A DNA stretch of 32,036 bases from Ramlibacter sp. (GTDB lineage Bacteria; Pseudomonadota; Gammaproteobacteria; Burkholderiales; Burkholderiaceae_C): positions 1 through 32,036 of the forward strand of contig NZ_JARXAB010000171.1 of assembly GCF_029866045.1 (NCBI RefSeq). Reading direction: 5' to 3'. The first letter of the stretch is position 1; every line of letters begins with the position of its first letter. Below are positions 1 to 8,672 of the stretch, piece after piece. The notes beneath the pieces were generated by a model that was given only the letters and a program-made list of their open reading frames with translations, had not been told where the DNA came from and ran no database searches. Both the position numbers and the translations under genes were made by a program.

Positions 1-254
1 CGTGGACGTGGCGTGGGGGTGCACAGACATGTTGGGATTGCCGAAAAGAGCGGGTAGTGAACCGAATGTAAGGTGCGGCAGGTCGGCGGAGCTGTACGTC
101 CCGGTGCGCCAGGCCCAGGGAGACCCTGTGCCCGATCGCAGTTTGGGGGCAGGCCTACAATCCCGGCCAGCGCCGTCGGCCGGCCGCCTGCCCCAAGGCA
201 GCCCTCGCTCGCCGGCGGCTTTGCATGTCGACCCTTTTCGAACCAGGAGTTTCC
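1..254. other. Region upstream of yajC; possible start of a leftward gene at the edge
   Basis: No convincing rightward gene is visible before yajC: the open frame running from the left edge translates to low-complexity, arginine/proline-rich sequence typical of a GC-rich shadow frame. On the minus strand an ATG at 30-28 opens ten codons (MSVHPHATST) that run off the left edge. It has no clear ribosome binding site, so a leftward gene here is only a possibility. TACAAT at 156-161 could be a -10 element for yajC, about 95 bp before its start, but I see no good -35 partner. In many relatives tgt lies directly upstream of yajC; nothing here resembles a Tgt C-terminus. Confidence 0.3.
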
Positions 255-593
255 GTGTTCATTTCTTCCGCCTACGCCCAAGCCGCCCCCGCCCCTGCCC
301 CCGCCGCAGGGGGTGACATGATGTCTTCCCTCACCGGGATGCTGCCTCTGGTGCTCATGTTCGTGGTGCTGTACTTCGTCATGATCCGCCCCCAAATGAA
401 GCGCCAGAAGGAGCACAAGGCCATGATCGAGGCCCTGGCCAAGGGTGACGAAATCGTCACTGCCGGTGGCGTGGCCGGCAAGATCTCCAAGTTGGGCGAC
501 AGCTACATCGGCCTCGAAGTGGCCGATGGCGTCGAGATCCAGCTCCAGCGCAGCGCCATCAGCCAAGTCCTGCCCAAGGGCACACTCAAGTAA
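255..593 (+). CDS. yajC: Preprotein translocase subunit YajC
   Basis: Small inner-membrane protein that joins SecD and SecF in the accessory complex of the Sec translocon. I place the start at the GTG at 255, not the in-frame ATG at 225. GTG 255 has an AGGAG at 245-249 five bases upstream, and the resulting 112-residue protein starts MFISSAYAQ, the usual betaproteobacterial YajC beginning. A single hydrophobic helix (about residues 28-45, including LVLMFVVLYFVMIRPQ) is followed by the conserved basic RPQMKRQKEHK stretch and a soluble domain with the family's GDEIVTAGG motif. Length is normal for the family. It is first in the yajC-secD-secF order and is probably cotranscribed with secD across a 113-bp gap. 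Confidence 0.95.
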   Translation: MFISSAYAQAAPAPAPAAGGDMMSSLTGMLPLVLMFVVLYFVMIRPQMKRQKEHKAMIEALAKGDEIVTAGGVAGKISKLGDSYIGLEVADGVEIQLQRSAISQVLPKGTLK

Positions 594-706
594 GGCCCGC
601 CGGCGCTCACGGGGCCGGTGCCCCGCGTCCGCCGCGTGTCCTGGCCGCCGCGCCGCTTTCCCCGCGCCGCCCGGCTCCGCTTCCTCGGCCCAACGCATTT
701 GCCACC

Positions 707-2584
707 ATGAACCGTTACCCCCTCTGGAAGTACCTGATCCTGGTGGTCGCCCTGCTGGTGGGCGCCCTCTACACGCTGCCCAATTTCTTCGGTGAGGCGC
801 CGGCTGTCCAGGTCTCGGCTGGCAAGGCCACCACCCGGGTCGACACTACCACCCTGGCGCGTGTCGAGCAGGCCCTGGCCCAGGCCGGCCTCAAGCCCCA
901 CTCGATCGCGCTGGAAGGTGTCTCGGTCCGGGCGCGCATGAACAGCACCGACGACCAGCTCAAGGCCAAGGACGCCATCCAGCGCGCCCTGGTGCCTGAC
1001 CCGGCCAATGCGCCCTATGTGGTCGCCCTTAACCTGATCCCGGCCTCACCGGCCTGGCTGTCGGCCATTCATGCGGCGCCCATGTACCTGGGCCTGGACC
1101 TGCGCGGCGGCGTGCACTTCATGCTCCAGGTCGACATGCAGGCCGCGCTCACCAAGCGGGCTGAGTCCTACGCTGGCGATTTGCGCACCCAGCTGCGTGA
1201 AGCCAACATCCGCCATGCCGGCATCACCCGTAACGGCCAGTCTGTCGAGGTGCGCTTCCGCGAGGCGGCGGTGATGGAGCAGGCGCTCAAGCTCGTGGCC
1301 ACCCAGTTCCCCGACCTGGCCACCACCAGCGGCCCGGACGGCGCCGACTACCGCATCAGCGCCACCATCAAGGCCGAGGCGGGCCGCAAGGTGCAAGAGC
1401 AGGCGCTCAAGCAGAACATCACCACCTTGCACAACCGGATCAACGAGCTGGGCGTGGCCGAGCCGGTGATCCAGCAGCAGGGCCTCGACCGCATCGTGGT
1501 GCAGTTGCCGGGTGTGCAGGACACCGCCAAGGCCAAGGACATCCTGGGTCGCACCGCCACGCTGGAAATGCGCATGGTCGACGACAGCGCCGAGGCCCGC
1601 GCCGCCGAGCAGGGCAGCGGCCCGGTGCCCTTTGGCGCCGAGCGCTATTTCGAGCGGGATGGCCGCGCGGTCATCGTCAAGAAGCAGGTCATCCTCTCCG
1701 GCGACAGCCTGACCGATGCCCAGCCGGGCTTCGACTCGCAGACACAGCAGCCCAAGGTCGACCTCACCGTTGACGCCAAGGGCGGCCGCATCATGCGCGA
1801 CACCAGCCGCGAGAACATCCGCAAGCGCATGGCCATCTTGCTGTTCGAGAAGGGCAGGGGCGAGGTGCTCACCGCACCGGTGATCCAGGGCGAGCTGGGC
1901 AACCGCTTCCAGATCTCCGGTTCGATGAGCGTGACCGAGGCCAACGACCTGGCTTTGCTGCTGCGCGCCGGTTCGCTGGCCGCGCCGATGGAGATCATCG
2001 AGGAGCTGACCATCGGCCCCAGCTTGGGTGCCGAGAACATCGCCAAGGGCTTCAACAGCGTCATTTGGGGCTTTGCCGCCATCGTCGCCTTCATGGCGAT
2101 CTACTACATGCTGTTTGGCCTGTTCTCCGGCTTGGCGCTCGCGGTCAACTTGCTGCTGCTGGTGGCCATTTTGTCCATGCTGCAGGCGACGCTGACCCTG
2201 CCAGGCATGGCCGCGATGGCCCTGGCCCTGGGCATGGCGATCGACGCCAACGTGCTGATCAACGAGCGGGTGCGAGAAGAGCTGCGTCTGGGCGCTGCGC
2301 CGCAGGTGGCCATCCACGCCGGCTACGACCGCGCATGGGCCACCATCTTGGACTCCAACATCACCACCCTGATCGCCGGCCTGGCCCTGCTTGCCTTCGG
2401 CTCGGGCCCGGTGCGCGGCTTTGCGGTGGTGCACTGCATCGGCATCCTGACCTCGATGTTCTCGGCGGTGTTCTTCTCGCGTGGCCTGGTCAACCTTTGG
2501 TACGGCCGGCAGAAGAAGCTCAAGTCGGTGTCCATCGGCACCGTCTGGCGGCCCGAGGGTGACGCCGTGGCCAAGAAGGGATAA
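707..2584 (+). CDS. secD: Protein translocase subunit SecD
   Basis: Membrane protein of the SecDF complex, which uses the proton motive force to help complete protein translocation on the periplasmic side. The 625-residue product has an N-terminal membrane anchor (about residues 8-27), the LDLRGG motif at 130-135 that opens the periplasmic P1 domain, and a C-terminal RND-type membrane half. That half contains the family motif GMAIDANVLINERVREE, whose Asp lies in the proton path. Length is close to the E. coli protein. The ATG at 707 gives the canonical MNRYPLWKYL beginning. secF follows three bases after the stop, so the two are certainly cotranscribed and probably translationally coupled. 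Confidence 0.97.
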   Translation: MNRYPLWKYLILVVALLVGALYTLPNFFGEAPAVQVSAGKATTRVDTTTLARVEQALAQAGLKPHSIALEGVSVRARMNSTDDQLKAKDAIQRALVPDPANAPYVVALNLIPASPAWLSAIHAAPMYLGLDLRGGVHFMLQVDMQAALTKRAESYAGDLRTQLREANIRHAGITRNGQSVEVRFREAAVMEQALKLVATQFPDLATTSGPDGADYRISATIKAEAGRKVQEQALKQNITTLHNRINELGVAEPVIQQQGLDRIVVQLPGVQDTAKAKDILGRTATLEMRMVDDSAEARAAEQGSGPVPFGAERYFERDGRAVIVKKQVILSGDSLTDAQPGFDSQTQQPKVDLTVDAKGGRIMRDTSRENIRKRMAILLFEKGRGEVLTAPVIQGELGNRFQISGSMSVTEANDLALLLRAGSLAAPMEIIEELTIGPSLGAENIAKGFNSVIWGFAAIVAFMAIYYMLFGLFSGLALAVNLLLLVAILSMLQATLTLPGMAAMALALGMAIDANVLINERVREELRLGAAPQVAIHAGYDRAWATILDSNITTLIAGLALLAFGSGPVRGFAVVHCIGILTSMFSAVFFSRGLVNLWYGRQKKLKSVSIGTVWRPEGDAVAKKG

Positions 2585-2587
2585 ATC

Positions 2588-3541
2588 ATGGAATTCTTTA
2601 AGATCCGGCGCGACATCCCCTTCATGCGCCATGCGGTGGTGTTCAACGTCATCTCTTTCGTCACCTTCGCCCTGGCGGTGTTCTTCCTGGTGACGCGTGG
2701 CCTGCACCTGTCGGTGGAATTCACCGGCGGTACGGTGATGCAGGTGCAGTACCCGCAGGCGGCCGAGGTCGAGCGAATTCGCCAGTCTGTCTCCAGCCTC
2801 GGCTTTGCCGAGGTGCAGGTGCAGAACTTTGGCACTGCGCGTGACGTGATGATTCGCCTGCCCGCGCAAAAAGGCGTGAGCTCGGCCCAGCAGAGTGATC
2901 AGGTGATGGCCACGCTCAAGGCCGCCGAACCGCAGGTATTGCTCAAGCGCGCGGAATTCGTCGGCCCCTCGGTCGGTGAAGAACTGGCGGCCGACGGTCT
3001 CAAGGCCCTGGCCATGGTGGTCGTGGGCATCATGGTGTATTTGGCCTTGCGCTTTGAGTGGAAGTTCGCGGTCGCAGCGATCGTCGCCAACTTGCACGAC
3101 GTGGTCATCATCCTGGGCTTCTTCGCCTTCTTCCAGTGGGAGTTCTCACTGGCGGTGCTGGCGGCGGTGCTGGCCATTTTGGGTTATTCGGTCAACGAGT
3201 CGGTGGTGATCTTCGACCGGATCCGCGAGAACTTCCGCCGCTACCGCAAGATGGACACGGTGGAGATCATCGACAACGCGATCACCTCCACCATCAGCCG
3301 CACCATCATCACCCACGGTTCGACCCAGATCATGGTGTTGTCCATGTTGCTGTTTGGCGGCGCGACGCTGCACTACTTTGCGCTGGCCCTGACCATTGGC
3401 ATCCTGTTCGGCATTTACTCCTCGGTGTTCGTGGCGGCTGCCATCGCGATGTGGCTGGGTATCAAGCGCGAGGATTTGATCAAGGCCGCGCCGCGCAAGG
3501 ACGGGGACCCTGGGGATCCGAACGCCGGCGCGGTGGTGTGA
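2588..3541 (+). CDS. secF: Protein translocase subunit SecF
   Basis: Partner of SecD in the proton-driven Sec accessory complex of the inner membrane. The 317-residue product begins MEFFKIRRDIPFM, has a first membrane helix at about residues 17-36 and the short periplasmic motif EFTGGT at 44-49. This is followed by five predicted membrane helices carrying the GYSVNESVVIFDRIRE signature that matches the SecD RND motif. It starts three bases after the secD stop. A strong hairpin terminator lies about 40 bp past the stop, so it is the last gene of the yajC-secD-secF transcript. Nothing unusual was seen. Confidence 0.97.
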   Translation: MEFFKIRRDIPFMRHAVVFNVISFVTFALAVFFLVTRGLHLSVEFTGGTVMQVQYPQAAEVERIRQSVSSLGFAEVQVQNFGTARDVMIRLPAQKGVSSAQQSDQVMATLKAAEPQVLLKRAEFVGPSVGEELAADGLKALAMVVVGIMVYLALRFEWKFAVAAIVANLHDVVIILGFFAFFQWEFSLAVLAAVLAILGYSVNESVVIFDRIRENFRRYRKMDTVEIIDNAITSTISRTIITHGSTQIMVLSMLLFGGATLHYFALALTIGILFGIYSSVFVAAAIAMWLGIKREDLIKAAPRKDGDPGDPNAGAVV

Positions 3542-3580
3542 GGCAAGCGCCCACGCGTTGATCAGGTTTCGATCAAGCCC

Positions 3581-3620
3581 CAAAGTAAAAATGGCCGCGT
3601 GAGCGGCCATTTTTGCTTTG
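3581..3620. terminator. Bidirectional terminator between secF and smg
   Basis: An 18-bp stem (3581-3598 with 3603-3620, one G-T wobble) closes a GTGA loop. The stem is AT-rich at its base and GC-rich at its tip (GGCCGC/GCGGCC), giving a U-run downstream on both strands. It sits between the convergent ends of secF (+) and smg (minus) and can serve both. Confidence 0.9.
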
Positions 3621-3681
3621 AGCTTCTTGAACGCGTCAAGGGCTCATCCGAGTGTGCTGGCGCGATGTCCTTGAAGGGGGC

Positions 3682-4227
3682 TTAGTGCGCCACGCGGTGT
3701 TCCGTGTCGTCGCACAACTCGTCGAGCACCAAGGCGTCGGGCTCGGTGCCGAAGCTCCAATAGACCATGAGCACAATGAGCTTGAGCTCGTCGAGCGAGA
3801 CCGGGTCTCCGGGCGCCGCCATCGCGCGGTCGATGGCGATCTCGCGCATGTGCGGTGGCAACACGCCAGCCGACTCGAGAAAGCTGATGAACCCCAGGCA
3901 TTGCGCGCCCAGGTGGTCTTGCTCGGCGACCGAGTACACCCGCAAGCTGTGCGGCGACTGGTGCTGGGTGGGGGCGGTATCCCGTGCGCTCAAGCCAGTG
4001 GCCGAGGCCGACAGCGGTGAGGACGGGGTGTGCGCAGTGGGTGCAGAGGAGGGATCGAGGCGGATCGCCTGCGCCGCGCTGTTGAGGCCATCGAGCCAGA
4101 CCAGCGCGTCGTGGATTTCCTCGGGTTCGAAGCCATGGGCGCTGAGCTTGCGACCGAGCTGTTGCAACTCGGGGCAGGCATCGCCTCGCCAGTAGTTTTC
4201 GTACACGAACACCAGCACTTCAAACAT
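3682..4227 (-). CDS. smg: Smg family protein (DUF494)
   Basis: Smg is a conserved proteobacterial protein of uncertain molecular function, normally encoded beside dprA. The 181-residue product starts MFEVLVFVYENYW, the standard Smg N-terminus, and the C-terminal half (GFISFLESAGVLPPHMREIAIDRAM, then DELKLIVLMVYWSF) is also typical. Between residues about 58 and 95 there is a Ser/Thr/Pro/Ala-rich linker that makes it longer than most family members. It lies 125 bp after dprA on the same strand. An AATATA on the plus strand at 4234-4239 reads TATATT on the coding strand about 7 bp before the ATG. If used as a -10 it would give a nearly leaderless message; the GAGGA next to the ATG is too close for a normal ribosome binding site. 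Confidence 0.88.
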   Translation of the reverse strand: MFEVLVFVYENYWRGDACPELQQLGRKLSAHGFEPEEIHDALVWLDGLNSAAQAIRLDPSSAPTAHTPSSPLSASATGLSARDTAPTQHQSPHSLRVYSVAEQDHLGAQCLGFISFLESAGVLPPHMREIAIDRAMAAPGDPVSLDELKLIVLMVYWSFGTEPDALVLDELCDDTEHRVAH

Positions 4228-4233
4228 GTCCTC

Positions 4234-4239
4234 AATATA
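4234..4239 (-). promoter_or_regulatory. Possible -10 element of smg
   Basis: TATATT on the coding strand ends 7 bp before the smg ATG at 4227, which would place transcription start at or next to the start codon. No clear -35 was found. Read-through from dprA is the alternative. Confidence 0.3.
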
Positions 4240-4352
4240 GCCCAGAAGTGGCGGCTGTAGGTCCTGCCCTACGCAGATGTTGCAATTCCCCGCAGGGCTC
4301 CGAGCGGGCCTGTCCTTCGGTGGGCGTCCTGCTGACCTGCCCTGGTGCTGTC

Positions 4353-5624
4353 TCAGTCGCGCCCCAGCCTTTGAAACAGGCCCCCTGGCAGCCGGCTCAG
4401 CTGACCCTCGAGCTCAAGCGCCAGCAGCCGCGCCTGTAGCCAGGCCGCGGGTTGGCCGGTACGTGTCAGCAGCGCGTCGAGCCCGACCGCCTCCCAGCCC
4501 AGGGCAAGGAGCACGGGGTCACTTGCTAGGGGTTCGGGTTGTGGCCGTGATCTGGGTCGTGCTGCTGTACGGGCCGGTGTCTGCGGCACGACCCAGCCCA
4601 GCTCCTCCAGCACATCCTGTGCGGTCTCCACCAGCTTGGCGCCTTGGCGGATCAGGGCGTGGCAGCCGCGGGACTGCGGTGCGTGGATGGAGCCTGGGAT
4701 GGCGAAGACCTCGCGCCCCAGCTCGGCGGCCAGCCGGGCGGTGATCAGCGAGCCCGACTGCGGCGCTGCCTCCACGACCAGGGTGCCTCGGCTCATCGCC
4801 GCGATGATCCGGTTGCGGCGGGGGAAGTTTTCTCGCAACGGCGGAGTGCCCAGCGGAAACTCGGCCAGCAGCAGCCCCTGCTGGCCGATGCGTTGCGCGA
4901 GGCCCTCATGGTGCGAGGGGTAGATGCGGTCGAGGCCGGTGCCGACCACTGCCACTGTGGCCAGTGGGGCCGATTGCGGCTCTGTCGCGTCTTCTGGTGG
5001 GCGTTCGCTCGTGGCGCCAACGCCGGAGGATGGGCCGCATGTTGCGCGGGATGCCGCGCCCGCGATCGCGCCTTCATGGGCTGCGCCATCAATGCCCAGC
5101 GCCAGGCCCGAGACCACCGTCCAGCCTTGTGCGGCCAGGTGGTGTGAAAAGGCCCGCGCATTGGCCACGCCTTGGGGCGTGGCGTTGCGGCTGCCGACCA
5201 CCGCCAATGTGGGCGGCCAGACCAGCGGGCCGCTGGCCAAGGGGAGGCCCTGGGCGTAGAGCAGCAGGGGCGGGTCCTCTGCGTCCAGCAGGGCCGGTGG
5301 GTAGTCGGTGTCGGCCAAGGTGATGACCCGCCGGGTCCGGCCCCGAGGCGTGACCCCTTCATCCAGCCAGGTTTGCGTGGCTGCCACCAAGGCGTCCAGG
5401 CCCGCAGGGGGACGCCGCAGGGCCCCTAACTGGCTCGGGCTGAGCGGGCCCGCCTCGCCTGCCAGCGCGGCGGACGAGGCCTCGAACACCTGCTGTGGCA
5501 GACCGAAAGCTGCGAGCAGGCGGCGCTGCTTGGCCGGGCCGAGCCCCGGGGTCAGGAGCAGCCGCAGCCAGGCGGCTAGATCCTCACCGCTCATACCCTC
5601 GTGGTCGATATCGTCGTGGTCCAT
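4353..5624 (-). CDS. dprA: DNA processing protein DprA
   Basis: DprA binds incoming single-stranded DNA during natural transformation and loads RecA on it. The 423-residue product has an N-terminal SAM-like region (about 11-75), a Rossmann-type DNA-binding domain (about 100-325) and a C-terminal winged-helix domain (about 355-420). Core motifs are intact: GSRNATPQG at 144-152, SGLALGIDGAAHEGA at 172-186, VGTGLDRIYP at 227-236, FPRRNRIIA at 267-275 and SGSLITA at 290-296. Oddly, about 32 residues of Ser/Thr/Pro/Glu-rich sequence (about 190-221) interrupt the fold between the HEGA helix and the next strand, where relatives have a tight turn. The ATG at 5624 has a GAGGGGG just upstream; the in-frame ATG at 5594 (MSGEDLAAWL) is an alternative start. 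Confidence 0.95.
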   Translation of the reverse strand: MDHDDIDHEGMSGEDLAAWLRLLLTPGLGPAKQRRLLAAFGLPQQVFEASSAALAGEAGPLSPSQLGALRRPPAGLDALVAATQTWLDEGVTPRGRTRRVITLADTDYPPALLDAEDPPLLLYAQGLPLASGPLVWPPTLAVVGSRNATPQGVANARAFSHHLAAQGWTVVSGLALGIDGAAHEGAIAGAASRATCGPSSGVGATSERPPEDATEPQSAPLATVAVVGTGLDRIYPSHHEGLAQRIGQQGLLLAEFPLGTPPLRENFPRRNRIIAAMSRGTLVVEAAPQSGSLITARLAAELGREVFAIPGSIHAPQSRGCHALIRQGAKLVETAQDVLEELGWVVPQTPARTAARPRSRPQPEPLASDPVLLALGWEAVGLDALLTRTGQPAAWLQARLLALELEGQLSRLPGGLFQRLGRD

Positions 5625-5738
5625 GTCCCCCTCGCGTATGTCCGCACCATAGGGGGCAGTGGGGGGCCGCGCCTGCCATTTGGCGGACGGTCTGGTGCGG
5701 ACAGCCTCAGGTGCAGAGCACAGGCGCTGATTCGAAGA

Positions 5739-5771
5739 GCCGGCCGCAGCGGCCCTGCGGTTGCGGCCGGC
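5739..5771. terminator. GC-rich hairpin after the LysM gene
   Basis: A perfect 10-bp inverted repeat (5739-5748 with 5762-5771, GCCGGCCGCA type) with a 13-base loop lies 20 bp past the stop of the LysM gene on its coding strand. Only a short TCTTC tract follows rather than a run of T, so it is at best a weak intrinsic terminator. It could also stabilise the mRNA end. Confidence 0.4.
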
Positions 5772-5790
5772 GGATAGGTCCGCCCGGGCC

Positions 5791-7017
5791 TTAACGCGGC
5801 GGTGCCAGCCGGTCGCCGACTTTCACGCCTTGCCGTGTCTCTAGCACCAGCGCGTAGGCCACATGATCGAAGGCGCGGAACACCATCAGCAGGCCGTTGC
5901 GCTCCTCGGGCAGCGCAATGACCTGCGGTTTGCCCTGCGCGTCCCGGTCGGTGATGCGCCGGCCTTCCTGGAGGATGGCCAGCACATGGCCACTGGCCAA
6001 GCCGTCGGCAGCGCCCTTGTTGAGCGCCACGACCTGGTTCTGGCCGACGGTGCTCACGGCGTCGCCATAGACCGCCAGCACCAGACCCCCAGAGATGGGG
6101 GCCTCGGGTGCGCGCGGCGCGTAGCTCACGAACTGGCGCGGGGGCATGGGCAGCAACTGGTCGCCGGCGCGCAGCTCCTGGCGGGCGCTGAGGATGTCCA
6201 CCGAGGCCGGAACCGGTGGACTGGCCTGCGCGGCCTCTTCGCGGACCAGACGGGCGCGGCCCACCATTTGCACTTCCACCCCCAGTGACTGGCCGCTGAT
6301 CGGGTCGCGCAGGTTGCGTGCGCCGCGCACCACCACCCAGTCCCGACCCGTGCCTGCGTCATTCCCTTCGCGCTCTGGCATGACCATGGGCGCGCTGGCT
6401 GGGCCGCGTGCGTAGGCCCTGTCGCCGCGGGTGAGAAGCACCCGACTGTCGCCGGCCCCCACGAGGCGTGGTGCCTGGGCCAGTTGCGCCTCGGAGACCA
6501 CCAGGGGCTCGGCCAGGAAGGGTTCGATCAGGCCCGGGCGCAGGGTGGGCAGGGCCAGGTCGGGCAGGGCCTCACTGCGGGTCCGGGGCTCGAGCTTGAC
6601 CGTGGGCGGTTCGCCCGCGGCGGCGCCCTCGCGGCCCGCCATGCGCAGGCGGGCACGGCCTCCCTCGCGGACCAGCTCCAGTTGCTGGCCCGGGTAAATG
6701 AGGTGCGGGTTGCCCACCTCCTGCATGTTCATGCCCCACAACTGCGGCCAACGCCACGGGCTCTGGAGGTACAGGCCTGCGATCGACCACAAGGTGTCGC
6801 CCCGCTTGACCACGTAGACCTCGGGCGCACCGGCCCGCAGGTCGGCCAGCGGGACCCCGGCCTCGCCGGCCTGCTGCGCCGCTGCCCGCTGGGCCGGGGT
6901 GACGGGCCAGCCCCCGCGGGGGCTGCTCGCCTGGGCCAGGGCTATTTGCGACACGCTGCCCCCCAGCAAGAGGAGGGCGGCCTGCAGGGTTCGAACGCGT
7001 AAGAAAGTATGTGCCAT
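5791..7017 (-). CDS. Secreted LysM peptidoglycan-binding protein
   Basis: Exported protein expected to bind peptidoglycan in the periplasm. The 408-residue product has a signal peptide (basic MAHTFLRVR, hydrophobic core at about 11-27, likely cleavage after ALAQA near residue 30). One LysM domain follows at about 68-115 (YVVKRGDTLWSIAGLYLQSP, then NPHLIYPGQQLELV). The remaining 290 residues have no motif I can name; the C-terminal end (KGAADGLASGHVLAI, then GVKVGDRLAPPR) resembles the repeated beta-rich domain of the LysM protein that betaproteobacteria commonly encode between def and dprA. It is divergent from def with a 107-bp shared upstream region, and dprA follows 166 bp downstream on the same strand. 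No catalytic domain is visible. Confidence 0.88.
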   Translation of the reverse strand: MAHTFLRVRTLQAALLLLGGSVSQIALAQASSPRGGWPVTPAQRAAAQQAGEAGVPLADLRAGAPEVYVVKRGDTLWSIAGLYLQSPWRWPQLWGMNMQEVGNPHLIYPGQQLELVREGGRARLRMAGREGAAAGEPPTVKLEPRTRSEALPDLALPTLRPGLIEPFLAEPLVVSEAQLAQAPRLVGAGDSRVLLTRGDRAYARGPASAPMVMPEREGNDAGTGRDWVVVRGARNLRDPISGQSLGVEVQMVGRARLVREEAAQASPPVPASVDILSARQELRAGDQLLPMPPRQFVSYAPRAPEAPISGGLVLAVYGDAVSTVGQNQVVALNKGAADGLASGHVLAILQEGRRITDRDAQGKPQVIALPEERNGLLMVFRAFDHVAYALVLETRQGVKVGDRLAPPR

Positions 7018-7094
7018 GAGCGGATTTTGCTGCCTCTCGGCCGCGAGGGCAACGGCCCGTGCTCGCGCCGGCGTCGATGGCGCCCGACCTGGGA

Positions 7095-7100
7095 GACAAT
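7095..7100 (+). promoter_or_regulatory. Possible -10 element of def
   Basis: GACAAT lies 24 bp before the def ATG at 7125 in the region shared with the divergent LysM gene. There is no obvious -35, so the call is tentative. Confidence 0.3.
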
Positions 7101-7124
7101 GGTGGGTCGTTTGCGAGTCCTGAC

Positions 7125-7637
7125 ATGGCCCTGCTCCCCATTCTTGTCTATCCCGACCCCCGCCTTCACACCGTCGCCCAACCAGTGGCCCAGGTGGACG
7201 ATGCCTTGCGCCGTTTGGTGGCCGACATGCTCGAGACCATGTACGACGCCGGCGGCATTGGCTTGGCTGCCACCCAGGTTGACCACCACCTGCGCCTGGT
7301 GGTGATCGACGTCTCCGAGGATCGCGACCAGCCGATGACCCTCATCAACCCCGAAATCGTTTGGGCCAGCGAGAGCAAAAAGCTCAACGAAGAGGGTTGC
7401 CTCTCGGTGCCCGGCATCTACGACGGCGTCGAGCGGTCGACCGCGGTCAAGGTCCGCGCGCAGGACGACCAGGGCCAGGAGCGTGTGATCGAGGCCGACG
7501 GCCTGCTGGCGGTCTGCATCCAGCACGAGATGGACCATCTCAAGGGCAAGGTTTTCGTCGAGTACCTCTCCCTCCTCAAACGCACCCGCATCCAGACCAA
7601 GCTCGCCAAGGCGCGGCGCGAAGCGCTGCGCACCTGA
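7125..7637 (+). CDS. def: Peptide deformylase
   Basis: Removes the formyl group from the N-terminal Met of new proteins in the cytoplasm. The ATG at 7125 gives 170 residues starting [14 protein letters not shown], the normal beginning; the upstream in-frame ATG at 7059 would add 22 residues that do not look like the family. All three signature motifs are intact: GGIGLAATQ at 43-51, EGCLS at 90-94 and QHEMDH at 133-138. These supply the metal ligands Cys92, His134 and His138 and the catalytic Glu135. fmt, the enzyme that adds the formyl group to initiator tRNA, starts 6 bp after the stop, the classical def-fmt operon. Confidence 0.97.
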   Translation: MALLPILVYPDPRLHTVAQPVAQVDDALRRLVADMLETMYDAGGIGLAATQVDHHLRLVVIDVSEDRDQPMTLINPEIVWASESKKLNEEGCLSVPGIYDGVERSTAVKVRAQDDQGQERVIEADGLLAVCIQHEMDHLKGKVFVEYLSLLKRTRIQTKLAKARREALRT

Positions 7638-7643
7638 GACCCG

Positions 7644-8660
7644 GTGGATTCAGCCTCCAAGACGGTGAGTCCTTACGCGCACCCCTGCGTCAGGCTGCGT
7701 GTCGCCTTTGCCGGCACACCCGAATTCGCGCGTGTGGCCATGGCGCGCATCCACGCTGCGGGCTGCCACATCCCTCTGGTCTTGACCCAGCCCGATCGGC
7801 CCGCCGGCCGGGGCATGAAGCTGCAGGCCTCGCCGGTCAAGCAGTTCGCGCTCGATCAGGCGCTGGTCGTCGCGCAGCCGCGTAGCCTTCGGCTGGACGG
7901 CAAGTACCCCGAGGAGGCCCAGGCCGCACGGGCGGCGCTCGAGGCTGCCCGGCCCGACGTGCTGGTGGTGGCCGCCTACGGTCTCATCTTGCCCGCCTGG
8001 GTGCTGCAGCTGCCCCGCCTGGGTTGTCTCAATATCCACGCCTCGCTCCTGCCCCGCTGGCGCGGCGCCGCGCCGATTCATCGCGCCATCGAGGCCGGCG
8101 ACGCCGAGACGGGCGTGGTCATCATGCAGATGGACGAGGGCCTGGACACCGGCGACATGCTGCTCACGGGCCGCCTGCCGATCACGTCTGAGGACACCAC
8201 CGCGACCCTGCACGACCAACTGGCCGCGCTGGGCGGCGATCTGGTGCTCCAGGCGCTGGATCTCGCCGCCCAGGGGCAGCTCGCACCCGTGCAGCAGCCG
8301 GCTGCGGGCGTGACCTATGCGCACAAGATCGAGAAGGCCGAGGCCAGCATCGACTGGTCGCTACCCGCCGAGGTGATCGCTCGCCGGGTGCGTGCCTTCG
8401 ATCCCTTTCCCGGGGCCAGCAGCGTGATGGGGGCCGAGGTGGTGAAGGTCTGGCGCGCTCAGGCTCTGGACGCACAGGCGCCCGATGCAGTGCCGGGCCA
8501 GGTGATGGCGGCCGATGGCGAGGGCGTGCGTATTGCCTGCGGGCACGGACAACTGCTCGCGACCGAGTTACAGCGCGCCGGCGGCAAGCGCCTGACCGCC
8601 GCGGACTTCCTGCGCGGTTTTGCACTCGTCTCCGGGCAGCGCCTGGGCACGGCTGGCTGA
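7644..8660 (+). CDS. fmt: Methionyl-tRNA formyltransferase
   Basis: Transfers a formyl group from 10-formyl-tetrahydrofolate to Met-tRNA(fMet) for translation initiation. The N-terminal catalytic domain begins [11 protein letters not shown] at about residue 19 and carries the folate and active-site segment [17 protein letters not shown] (Asn130, His132) and LDTGD with Asp168. The C-terminal tRNA-binding domain ([14 protein letters not shown] onwards, then RAFDPFPGA) is complete. The start is uncertain. GTG 7644 has a GAGA five bases upstream and gives 338 residues, but the conserved part starts only at residue 19, so the in-frame GTG at 7665 or a CTG at 7695 are alternatives. It sits 6 bp after def. 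Confidence 0.96.
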   Translation: MDSASKTVSPYAHPCVRLRVAFAGTPEFARVAMARIHAAGCHIPLVLTQPDRPAGRGMKLQASPVKQFALDQALVVAQPRSLRLDGKYPEEAQAARAALEAARPDVLVVAAYGLILPAWVLQLPRLGCLNIHASLLPRWRGAAPIHRAIEAGDAETGVVIMQMDEGLDTGDMLLTGRLPITSEDTTATLHDQLAALGGDLVLQALDLAAQGQLAPVQQPAAGVTYAHKIEKAEASIDWSLPAEVIARRVRAFDPFPGASSVMGAEVVKVWRAQALDAQAPDAVPGQVMAADGEGVRIACGHGQLLATELQRAGGKRLTAADFLRGFALVSGQRLGTAG

Positions 8661-8672
8661 AACCGTCACACC

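Noticed and set aside
2-316. Open frame at the left edge
   Set aside because: Low-complexity Pro/Arg/Ser-rich translation without family resemblance; it overlaps the true yajC in another frame.
1046-3097. Long minus-strand open frame of 683 codons
   Set aside because: It lies antisense to secD and secF and is rich in His, Gly, Gln and Arg, the usual product of a stop-free shadow frame in GC-rich DNA. The + strand proteins are clear family members.
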